Below, one piece after another: positions 1-6,314 of a stretch of 9,898 nucleotides of DNA (position 1 is its first letter; every line of letters starts with the position of its first letter). The position numbers and the translations under genes were made by a program. Under the pieces are notes generated by a model. The model was not told where the DNA came from, ran no database searches, and saw nothing but the letters and a program-made list of their open reading frames with translations. Location of the stretch: contig JASBZJ010000061.1 in assembly GCA_029983495.1 (NCBI GenBank), positions 1 through 9,898 of the forward strand, in the 5' to 3' direction. Source of the stretch: Porphyromonas sp. GTDB taxonomy: Bacteria; Bacteroidota; Bacteroidia; Bacteroidales; Porphyromonadaceae.

Positions 1-27
1 TCAATAAACTTATTACCGACATCCCCT

Positions 28-2664
28 CTATAACGATACTTTAAAACTTTGTGTCCCAAGCGTAATAATGTAAGTTCCACAATCGATATCGTCAGCAAGC
101 GTAAAAAACGGAGAGGTTGTGGCACCACGCTTTAGCACAATACCGCTAAGGGTATAAACAGAATAGGGCGTAGCGATGGGGCATTTAATAACCAATGGGG
201 TTGTACTTATAATTGTATAGATGGGCGAAACTTTTAAAGAAGAAAGTATTTCCCCTAGGATATTGAACTTATTCCACGGCTCCAGCCTTTTGTATGCATC
301 TATTGCTGTTTTATCAACATGTAGTTCGCAACGACTGTAGTCCATTTCGCCAAAAGGAGCTTCTCCAACAACGATACTACTGGGTGAAAGCGAGCGCATT
401 GTAACAGAATAGATGGCTGTATTATCAAATGCAAGTAACTTAATATTCTTTACAGAGGCAGGAATATCTACTTCGCGTAAACCTTTACAATCGGCACAAG
501 CCGCACCACCAATAACTTCAACTCCTTGCGGAATAACAAGTTTCCCTAGGTAATTTGCGGGCAAATGAATTAAAAGCTTGCCATCGTTGGTTAGTAACAT
601 TTGTTTTTCAACCTTAAATACCGATTCTGGAGGCAAGTTAAAACTACAACTTACTCCACGAAATGCTCCATTGGCTATCTTGGTTACACTTTTTGGAATG
701 GTAAGCTGTTTTAGTGCTGAACACCCCTGGAAACAAAAAGCCCCAATAGATTTAACACTCTTGGGTATAACGACATCATTTAGCGACGTAGCTCCAATAA
801 ATGTGCCATAGGCAAGCTCATCGAGGCTATTGCTTAAGATAACTCGGCTAAGTGCTGTACAATTTTGAAAAGCAAACATTCCTACAGCAGTAACGTTATT
901 AGGAATGGTTATTTCCTTAAGTGCCGAACATCCTTCGAAAGCGCTCATCCCAATTGAAAAATCGTGTGGTTGAGTTGGAATACTTATTTGGGTTAGTGCC
1001 GTACAGTTCTTAAAAACGCTTTCGCCTAGTTCGCTTAATTGTGTAGGTAACTCGATTTGTGTGAGCGAACTACACCCCTCGAATGTACTATAACCCAAAT
1101 CGGTCAGAGCAAGGGGAAGTTTTATTGTGGTTAAGCGGATGCAATTTTTAAAGTTACTGCCAGCGAATTCCGTTATAGAATGGGGAAGCTTTACAGAAGA
1201 AAGTTGCGAACAGTTTTCGAAGCATTTCGCACCAAGTGATGTTATTTGTTCGCCTATCGCCTCAAAACTTCGCAAGGTTTGGTTATTCATTAAAGCCTGC
1301 ATTGGCAGTTCTCCTGCGGGGTATTGCTTAGTTCCCTTAATGGGACCTTCGTTCCCTTTATAAGCAACAATCGCTACATTGTTCAATGTTAGAGATGAAA
1401 GTTTTTTCAGTTTTGCAAGTGTTGCAAAGTCGCGAGCATCAACCTTACCACTTAAAACGAGTGATGATAACTGGGAATAATGGTTCTCGTTTATAAAGGA
1501 GGCTAATGTACCAGGTTTTTCTAATGTAAACTCAGTCCTGTCGAACGTTTCTACTATGGGGGCTAGTTTTAAAGGATCTACAGCTATACAACGTACCGAA
1601 AACCCCATAAACTTATCTTCATAAAAAGTATTTGCTACTTGTGAATCCCAATAAAAACGAATGAACATCGCTTTTTTACTTTCATCAGCATTTTCTGAAG
1701 ATGTCCAAAGATATGCTTGTAGCCCTTTCCCTGAATAGCCATTAAAATACTTACTCGTTGATGTACTTCCCATAGGTGCAATATTTAACTGAGCCAAGTT
1801 GTTACCAACTTGTAGTTTACCACTACCTGGGTTAGGGGGAGTAGTCCACCCTTGTTTACTTTTAAGTTGCTCGCCTACAGTATACGATAAAGCCCAAGGA
1901 TTGTCGTATTCATCGGGCATAAAACCTTTGGGGTCTAAATATTTCACTAAGGTTTTATAGTCATCAAGTGATGGAACTTTCCACCCTTTTGGCGCAAGAC
2001 CTTTTTCGTTGACCACAGCATACCAATTATACAAAGCACCCATAATTGCCTTATTGTCATCTTTTCCATCGTATATGGTTACAGCGGGCTGTTTTGTTTC
2101 TTCCCATTGTGATTTATTCTGGGGTAAGGGAATATCTTCACCATTTGCGAAGTGAAATGTTCGCAAGTTTTCGCGCATCCATACTTGTAACCCTACCTTT
2201 ACTAATGCGTAATGTTCAGTTTCGTTTGAACGCACATCCGAAATTCGTAATGGTGAAAGCTGAGCCTCTATTGCACTATTGTTAGGAACATAACTAACCT
2301 CGTTTCCTTTGTTAATGTATAATGCTTGTTTCCACGCCTCTGGTATATTATGGCTATGCGTAGTGCCACCAACTTTATCGAAGGTTATAAGCTCGTTTTT
2401 CCCAAGCATCCACGCTTTTTCCCAATTTATTGTACGGTCGCTATTCGGCAAATAAACCAGTTGGACAAGGCTTTGAACACCATCAATTACTAGGCATTCA
2501 AGCGATATTACACCACGATGATTTTGCCCATCGCTTATAATGAGTAGATTACTTGCAGAAAAAGCCTCCTGAGGTTGAAGTGTAACTTTTACTTGAGCCT
2601 TAGCGCAAAGGGGGATAAGTAATAACAAAGTAATTGTGAACTTTATAATGGAAGAACTTTTCAT
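28..2664 (-). CDS. Exported FISUMP-domain plus BspA-type leucine-rich-repeat protein, T9SS-like C-terminus
   Basis: This is an 878-aa predicted surface or secreted protein with no recognisable catalytic motif. Residues 1-23 are a signal peptide (K and S-rich start, a leucine-rich core, cleavage near AKA-Q). Residues 24-150 are not recognised. Residues 152-362 match the FISUMP (Fibrobacter succinogenes major paralogous) domain: VGLQVWMRENL at 157-167, GALYNWYAV at 209-217, PKGWKVPS at 225-232, LWTSSE at 319-324 and FSVRCIAV at 355-362. Residues 388-466 resemble the lead-in found before BspA repeats. Residues 467-760 hold LRR_5 repeats of about 23 aa. The tail, about 815-878 (VYTLSG at 836-841, GTYIITLG at 863-870), resembles a T9SS type A sorting domain. 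Adhesion or glycan binding is inferred from family. The gene is monocistronic as far as seen: a terminator-like repeat lies between it and its upstream neighbour. The start is supported by the signal peptide placed right at the first Met. Confidence 0.9.
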   Translation of the reverse strand: MKSSSIIKFTITLLLLIPLCAKAQVKVTLQPQEAFSASNLLIISDGQNHRGVISLECLVIDGVQSLVQLVYLPNSDRTINWEKAWMLGKNELITFDKVGGTTHSHNIPEAWKQALYINKGNEVSYVPNNSAIEAQLSPLRISDVRSNETEHYALVKVGLQVWMRENLRTFHFANGEDIPLPQNKSQWEETKQPAVTIYDGKDDNKAIMGALYNWYAVVNEKGLAPKGWKVPSLDDYKTLVKYLDPKGFMPDEYDNPWALSYTVGEQLKSKQGWTTPPNPGSGKLQVGNNLAQLNIAPMGSTSTSKYFNGYSGKGLQAYLWTSSENADESKKAMFIRFYWDSQVANTFYEDKFMGFSVRCIAVDPLKLAPIVETFDRTEFTLEKPGTLASFINENHYSQLSSLVLSGKVDARDFATLAKLKKLSSLTLNNVAIVAYKGNEGPIKGTKQYPAGELPMQALMNNQTLRSFEAIGEQITSLGAKCFENCSQLSSVKLPHSITEFAGSNFKNCIRLTTIKLPLALTDLGYSTFEGCSSLTQIELPTQLSELGESVFKNCTALTQISIPTQPHDFSIGMSAFEGCSALKEITIPNNVTAVGMFAFQNCTALSRVILSNSLDELAYGTFIGATSLNDVVIPKSVKSIGAFCFQGCSALKQLTIPKSVTKIANGAFRGVSCSFNLPPESVFKVEKQMLLTNDGKLLIHLPANYLGKLVIPQGVEVIGGAACADCKGLREVDIPASVKNIKLLAFDNTAIYSVTMRSLSPSSIVVGEAPFGEMDYSRCELHVDKTAIDAYKRLEPWNKFNILGEILSSLKVSPIYTIISTTPLVIKCPIATPYSVYTLSGIVLKRGATTSPFFTLADDIDCGTYIITLGTQSFKVSL
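655..1266 (-). repeat. Degenerate ~69-bp tandem repeats encoding LRR_5 units
   Basis: Codons 467-670 of the 878-aa gene are built from units of about 23 residues with a C-x-x-L-x-x-(V/I)-x-(I/L)-P core, such as CSSLTQIELP, CSALKEITIP and CSALKQLTIP. The DNA is recognisably repeated, with variants of gtgccgaacatccttcgaaa returning at about 69-bp steps. The copies have diverged, so this is a protein-repeat array. It is not a CRISPR or a recent tandem duplication. Confidence 0.75.
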
Positions 2665-2856
2665 AGTGATTATGGCTTTTATATAGGTTATGGTAAAATA
2701 GGCTTTGGCATTTGCTTATAATTATGTGCTTTTACACTGAGCATTATACAAGCTAAAAGGGGCTCTTACACTTATACTAATACTAATTTTCTCCTACGGT
2801 AAATTTAAGGGGTCCTTAACGGCTAATTGATATTTGAGACTTGTTCTAATTCACTC

Positions 2857-2864
2857 CAAAAGTA
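2857..2864 (-). promoter_or_regulatory. Candidate Bacteroidota -7 box (TACTTTTG) for the 878-aa gene
   Basis: Read on the minus strand this is TACTTTTG, a full match to TAnnTTTG. No clear TTTG -33 element sits about 19 bases upstream, so support is partial. If used, transcription would start near 2850 and leave a 5' leader of about 185 nt before the ATG at 2664. It lies downstream of the terminator-like repeat, which suits an independent transcription unit. Confidence 0.35.
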
Positions 2865-2977
2865 CAAATAGTTTTGTTAGTTCTATTATCCTTTTACGCC
2901 CATGCGTAGAAAAAACATTTACACATTTGAGTTCCTTTTTTCGAGGGTTATATATTACGTTCCATTCTCCCCTACCC

Positions 2978-3018
2978 AATAAAACACCAACAGCAAAAAC
3001 TGCCATTGGTGTTTTATT
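2978..3018 (-). terminator. Perfect 13-bp inverted repeat, probable intrinsic terminator
   Basis: AATAAAACACCAA (2978-2990) and TTGGTGTTTTATT (3006-3018) are exact reverse complements around a 15-nt loop. The arms end in T-rich sequence in both directions, so it could work either way. It sits about 100 bp past the stop codon at 3115 of the upstream minus-strand gene, which is the likely unit it ends. The stem is 13 bp but AT-rich at its base, so terminator strength is uncertain. Confidence 0.65.
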
Positions 3019-3114
3019 CGCATCATTCTATGGCTAAACAAGCGTCAATCAATTCCCGTAAAAGAGATTCCCTTGAAATGTATCTTAATAAAGATAGGGT
3101 TGCGCATAGTAACA

Positions 3115-4065
3115 TTACCATATTAACTTTTTAACCTGACCATTGCTATAGCGTACTATATTAATTCCCTTTTGAAAGCTTTCCAAGGGCTCTCCAAGGA
3201 TGCTATATATCGCCACTACTTTTACGTCACAGCTTTTTTCTAACGTTTGATTTGAATTAAAGGCTTTATCATTTTCGATAACTAAGTGCCTCAATAATAA
3301 CTTTCCCGAGTTATCAAATAAAGCGTGTTCCTCATCCAAAAATATTACACCATCAGGCTCCGTGATATGGCAGTCATTGAGTATAAATTTGTTCATTTGA
3401 AATAGTACCCCTTTCGAAACGTCTACATTAAACTTTGCATTATTAAGAATAAGCATTTCGTTTGAGCTTCCATCGTAACCGCATATACCAAGGTTACCCA
3501 CAACGCTTACTTGGCAATTATCGATAGTGAGGATCGACTTATTTATATATATACCAGCACTTCGTTCACCCGATTTTATAGTTAAGGTACCTTTCCCAAT
3601 GATTTTTGTGGGATGGCTTAGGGCTAAGCCTGGTCCTTGCGGAAAGCTTGTTGCTATGCTGTTGTTCCCCTTTAATACTATTGTAAGGTTATCTATTTCG
3701 CTATTAGCAATACCAGCCCCTTGTAGCGAAGTAGCATTTAGGTTAGTAAGTATAAGTTGTTTATTTGTCGCATCAAAAACAGCACTTCCGCCATCATCTA
3801 AAATATCGTGTGCATTGTTTTCGTTCACCTGTACACCACCAACATATAACTTCCATTGCTTACTACGTCCTGGCGTGTTATTTATTCCTTTATAAGGAAT
3901 ACTTGAATCAGGGTTTGAGGCACCGTTAAGATTATGGACATCGAACTTTTTTGTCTTAGCAAGAGTAATATCTGATGAATAAGCTCCGTTTCGTTCGGTT
4001 GAGCTTTTGGTATCAACAAAAAGTATCTTTCCTAAGGGGGAGCCAAACTCGTCGTTATTAAACAC
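3115..4065 (-). CDS. 3' part of the split LRR gene: beta-helix-like region and T9SS-like C-terminus
   Basis: This 316-codon open frame begins at a GTG (4065) that is probably not a real start. There is no signal peptide, the frame stays open further upstream, and the residues before the GTG (FFSQLP) continue the LRR module. Residues 1-60 match the end of the LRR module (SDITLAKTKKF, SIPYKG). Residues 71-110 (WKLYVGGVQVNENNAHDILD, then FDATNKQLILTNLNA) resemble the start of a domain common in Bacteroidota LRR and carbohydrate-binding proteins. Residues 111-245 are short alternating strands (GKGTLTIKSG, KSILTIDNCQVSVVG, EMLILNNAKFNV) typical of a right-handed beta-helix. The end (VAIYSILGEPLE at 284-295, KGINIVRYSNGQVKKLIW at 299-316) resembles a T9SS sorting domain or its degenerate relative. 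It probably exists only as the continuation of 4076-5716. Confidence 0.6.
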   Translation of the reverse strand: MFNNDEFGSPLGKILFVDTKSSTERNGAYSSDITLAKTKKFDVHNLNGASNPDSSIPYKGINNTPGRSKQWKLYVGGVQVNENNAHDILDDGGSAVFDATNKQLILTNLNATSLQGAGIANSEIDNLTIVLKGNNSIATSFPQGPGLALSHPTKIIGKGTLTIKSGERSAGIYINKSILTIDNCQVSVVGNLGICGYDGSSNEMLILNNAKFNVDVSKGVLFQMNKFILNDCHITEPDGVIFLDEEHALFDNSGKLLLRHLVIENDKAFNSNQTLEKSCDVKVVAIYSILGEPLESFQKGINIVRYSNGQVKKLIW

Positions 4066-4075
4066 GGGAAGTTGG

Positions 4076-5716
4076 CTAAAGAAACCTCCAGCCCTGCCAG
4101 GGCTTATGTTGATTATTATACATGTAAACCAAGCTAATTGAAGGGTTACGGCTTAAGTTTAAAGCTTCGAGCTGATTATTCTGACAATAAAGTTTGGCCA
4201 AGCGTTGATTCCAATATGTGCTTAATTGCTTAAGCTTATTGTTATTACAGTATAACACATCTAAGTTGGTTAGGAAATCTATGTTTAATGTTTCGAAGTT
4301 GTTCTCCGATACATTTAATATCTGAATTGCTTTTGCCTTTGAAAAATCAATTTCGGTAAGCCGGTTACGATCCACCCACAAATTAATTAGCAAGGGTTGT
4401 TTGAGTTTTAACTTTGTTAAGCCTACGTTTTGAGCTGCAAAAGCTAAAAAATCGCCAATAACAACCTTATCCTGGCGAAGAGTAATATCTATGTTGTTAT
4501 TATCGATGAGCTTCGCATCGGCTCCACGAATTGTTACTGCTGATACGGCCTGAAAGTTTATCCTAATTACCTCACCCTTTGTTTTATTGGAATACAACAC
4601 CAAATAGCTACTACCATCGTTAGGAATATCGCTATCTAATTCTTCATCACTGCCCTCGTATGGAACAAAACTATTTTCTGTTTGCGCATACACACTCCAA
4701 CCTTTACTTTTGGCTAAGTCAACAGTGACTTTTGAGCAATGATTCTTCTCCTTTTCGGGAATTAACGACATGGGTACAAGCTGACCTTTCGTATAGCTTT
4801 TTTTGTCGTATGTTGGTAAAGCCATAACAATGGCATGCATGGTTTGTAAATCAATGCGATTACCATACAGCACAAGTTGCTTTAACTTACTGAGCTTAGT
4901 TATATCAATGTTGTCCAAGCGGTTCTCAAAAACGATAAGTTCTGTAAGCTTGAGGTTTTTTGTAACATCTAAATTGGTTAGCCCACACAAAGCACACGAC
5001 AAATAACTCAACTCGGGACATTGTGTTACATCAAGCGTACCGAGGGGATTTTGATTACAAATAAGCTTTGTGAGCTTGTTATTGCTATTGAGGTTGAGCT
5101 TACTAATGCCTGTGTTATCGCAACAAAAATCTCGAAGCTCCACTAAATGCGAAACCTCCAATTCTTTTATGTTGGGGTTTTGATAACACCACAATTTAAT
5201 TAGTTTTTTCACGCCCCTTAAATCCAATTTAGTAAGTGCATTTGCGTGACACACCAACTCGGTTAAATTGGGTAGCTCGCCTAAGATAAGCTGTTCGTGT
5301 TTCCCTTGGTAAAACATAGCCTTTTTTAGGTTCTTATTCTGACTTAAGTCAAGCTTTGTAAAAAGGTTCCCCGAAAGCTGTAATTCGGTTAAGGTAGGGC
5401 ACTGGGTTAAATCGATGCTAGTAATTGCTTGTCCGTTGCATGCAAAAAAAGTAACCGAGCCTTCAATTACAACAGTTTGACTTTTTATAGTATATACGCC
5501 ATAGCCTTTATGGGCCGGTTCGTTTACGCCTGTAATGGTTATATCCGACTCGGCTTTTATATGAAATTCTATTCGTTTTCCAACCTCATTGGCAGTTGTA
5601 AGTGTTATTCTTCCCCCCTTGGATAATGAGGGTGCATTGGCTTGCATTACAAAACCTTTCCATAACGGTAACATCATTACCAGTGCTGTAAGCACAATTT
5701 GTAATCTTCTTTTCAT
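4076..5716 (-). CDS. 5' part of the split gene: exported protein with two LRR modules
   Basis: This is a 546-codon frame. Residues 1-28 are a signal peptide (MKRRLQ, hydrophobic core, ending near QANA). Module 1 (about 36-355) starts with a small beta-sandwich-like part (RITLTTANEVGKRIEFHIKA), followed by LRRs of about 21 aa of the form L-x-x-L-x-C-x-x-N-x-L-x-x-L-D (for example LTELVCHANALTKLDL at 151-166), and closes with AKSKGWSVYA. Module 2 (about 370 onward) repeats the plan: YLVLYSNKTKGEVIRINFQA, then LRRs (LDVLYCNNNKLKQL, LAKLYCQNNQLEALNL). Module 2 is cut by TAG at 4076-4078, and its missing end lies in the next frame. If translated only to this stop, the product would lack a T9SS tail and probably stay in the periplasm. 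The signal peptide supports the ATG at 5716. Confidence 0.8.
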   Translation of the reverse strand: MKRRLQIVLTALVMMLPLWKGFVMQANAPSLSKGGRITLTTANEVGKRIEFHIKAESDITITGVNEPAHKGYGVYTIKSQTVVIEGSVTFFACNGQAITSIDLTQCPTLTELQLSGNLFTKLDLSQNKNLKKAMFYQGKHEQLILGELPNLTELVCHANALTKLDLRGVKKLIKLWCYQNPNIKELEVSHLVELRDFCCDNTGISKLNLNSNNKLTKLICNQNPLGTLDVTQCPELSYLSCALCGLTNLDVTKNLKLTELIVFENRLDNIDITKLSKLKQLVLYGNRIDLQTMHAIVMALPTYDKKSYTKGQLVPMSLIPEKEKNHCSKVTVDLAKSKGWSVYAQTENSFVPYEGSDEELDSDIPNDGSSYLVLYSNKTKGEVIRINFQAVSAVTIRGADAKLIDNNNIDITLRQDKVVIGDFLAFAAQNVGLTKLKLKQPLLINLWVDRNRLTEIDFSKAKAIQILNVSENNFETLNIDFLTNLDVLYCNNNKLKQLSTYWNQRLAKLYCQNNQLEALNLSRNPSISLVYMYNNQHKPWQGWRFL

Positions 5717-5816
5717 ACTTTATATATACTTACTGTTTTCTTCTTTTATCAATAGTTTAACATCCAAAATAAATCAAGCATCAACTTTTTAATACCAATA
5801 TTTCAACATCACATAG

Positions 5817-5824
5817 CAAAGATA
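5817..5824 (-). promoter_or_regulatory. Candidate -7 box (TATCTTTG) for the split LRR gene
   Basis: On the minus strand this reads TATCTTTG, a full TAnnTTTG match, in the context TATTTATCTTTGCTATG. It lies 101 bp from the ATG at 5716. A nearly identical stretch (TATTTACCTTTGCGATG) lies 104 bp from the ATG of the 537-aa paralogue-led gene. No clear TTTG -33 element is visible at either, so the call rests on the -7 box and the shared context. Expected leader: about 90-95 nt. Confidence 0.5.
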
Positions 5825-6026
5825 AATAAATATATTGTTTTAGGAGGCTTTTACGACTATTTCAAAAGAGAATAATACAGCGTATAACTAAAAAGGATAC
5901 GGTATTAAGAACCTAGCATCGGGAGGGGGGGATTATGCAAATAGTTCACGGAATTAAGAAGGAGTGCTACTCAGTGGCGGTCAGCAACACTACTCCCCGT
6001 AGAAGACATCAATCCAAGCTTATGGT

Positions 6027-6215
6027 TCAGCTTATGCTATTTAAGGTGTAACTATAAATACTATCCAACACCAACATTTTACTGATAAATATTGGAATAG
6101 ATGTATTAGGTATGTTCTTCAGTATAGGTTCTTCTCCTGTTTTTGAGAATTAGCCCGCTACAGCAATAGGAATAAGAGAAATCGCAATAAGTTGCCAAAA
6201 TAGTGTTCGTTTCAT
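6027..6215 (-). pseudogene. Remnant of a small exported or lipoprotein gene
   Basis: From an ATG at 6215 the minus strand encodes MKRTLFWQLIAISLIPIAVAG, a convincing signal sequence, followed at once by TAA (6150-6152). The same frame then stays open for 40 more codons (FSKTGEEPILKNIPNTSIPI and on, ending TLNSIS) to TGA at 6027-6029. The stop falls exactly where a lipobox cysteine would stand after V-A-G, so a lipoprotein that lost its Cys codon is one reading; a Cys codon would need two base changes to become TAA. A simple leader cut short by any nonsense change is equally possible. No family is recognised and no good ribosome binding site is seen. Confidence 0.4.
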
Positions 6216-6314
6216 GACATATTATGGATTCGAAAAATGCTATTGTGTATTTCATGGAATATCAAACATGATAGGAACAGCGACTTTTAAAGAATACACA
6301 AATATGTTATCTAA

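Larger units (their letters stand above)
2665..3114. other. 450-bp intergenic region
   Basis: This gap lies between the 878-aa gene and the end of the frameshifted LRR gene, both on the minus strand. It holds a perfect 13-bp inverted repeat (2978-3018) that probably ends transcription of the upstream gene, and a TAnnTTTG-like -7 box on the minus strand (2857-2864). The remaining AT-rich sequence shows no convincing gene on either strand. The 67-codon open frame on the plus strand has no signal peptide or family resemblance and runs through the terminator. Confidence 0.6.
3115..5716 (-). pseudogene. Two-module LRR plus beta-helix-like exported protein split by a single +1 frameshift
   Basis: The frames 4076-5716 and 3115-4065 are best read as one gene of 867 codons. 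Skipping one base between about 4111 and 4076 joins them into an 866-aa protein with signal peptide, LRR module 1, LRR module 2, a beta-helix-like region and a T9SS-like tail. The key evidence is internal. In module 1 the stretch from YGNR to ALP (284-301) is 18 residues, and the joined module 2 from YNNQ to QLP is also 18. The next parts also align: VTVDLAKSKGW in module 1 with SDITLAKTKKF across the junction, then VPYEG with IPYKG. Neither half alone has both export signals. It may be a broken gene, a sequence error, or a programmed frameshift (see findings); the label pseudogene is provisional. Confidence 0.7.
5717..6314. other. 598-bp gene-poor intergenic region
   Basis: It lies between the stop of the FN3 plus jelly-roll gene (6315) and the ATG of the split LRR gene (5716). 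It holds a minus-strand -7 box at 5817-5824 and the small signal-peptide remnant at 6027-6215. The plus strand has a run of seven G at 5925-5931. No intact gene, tRNA or clear terminator was found. The length and the remnant suggest a small gene decayed here. Confidence 0.55.

Noticed and set aside
655..1266. CRISPR array
   Set aside because: The repeats are degenerate, about 69 bp, in frame, and encode LRR units; there are no unique spacers between constant repeats.
2834..3037. 67-codon open frame on the plus strand in the intergenic region
   Set aside because: It runs through the perfect inverted repeat, has no recognisable motif and no support from composition.
3527..3895. 122-codon open frame on the plus strand
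   Set aside because: It is antisense to the beta-helix-like coding region; its hydrophobic look comes from reading that gene backwards.
4063..4065. GTG at 4065 as a true start of a separate gene
   Set aside because: The frame stays open upstream and the preceding codons continue the LRR module; no signal peptide follows.
5967..6000. Hairpin-like GGAGT...ACTCC near 5970-6000 as a terminator
   Set aside because: Only five pairs form before mismatches and there is no T-run.
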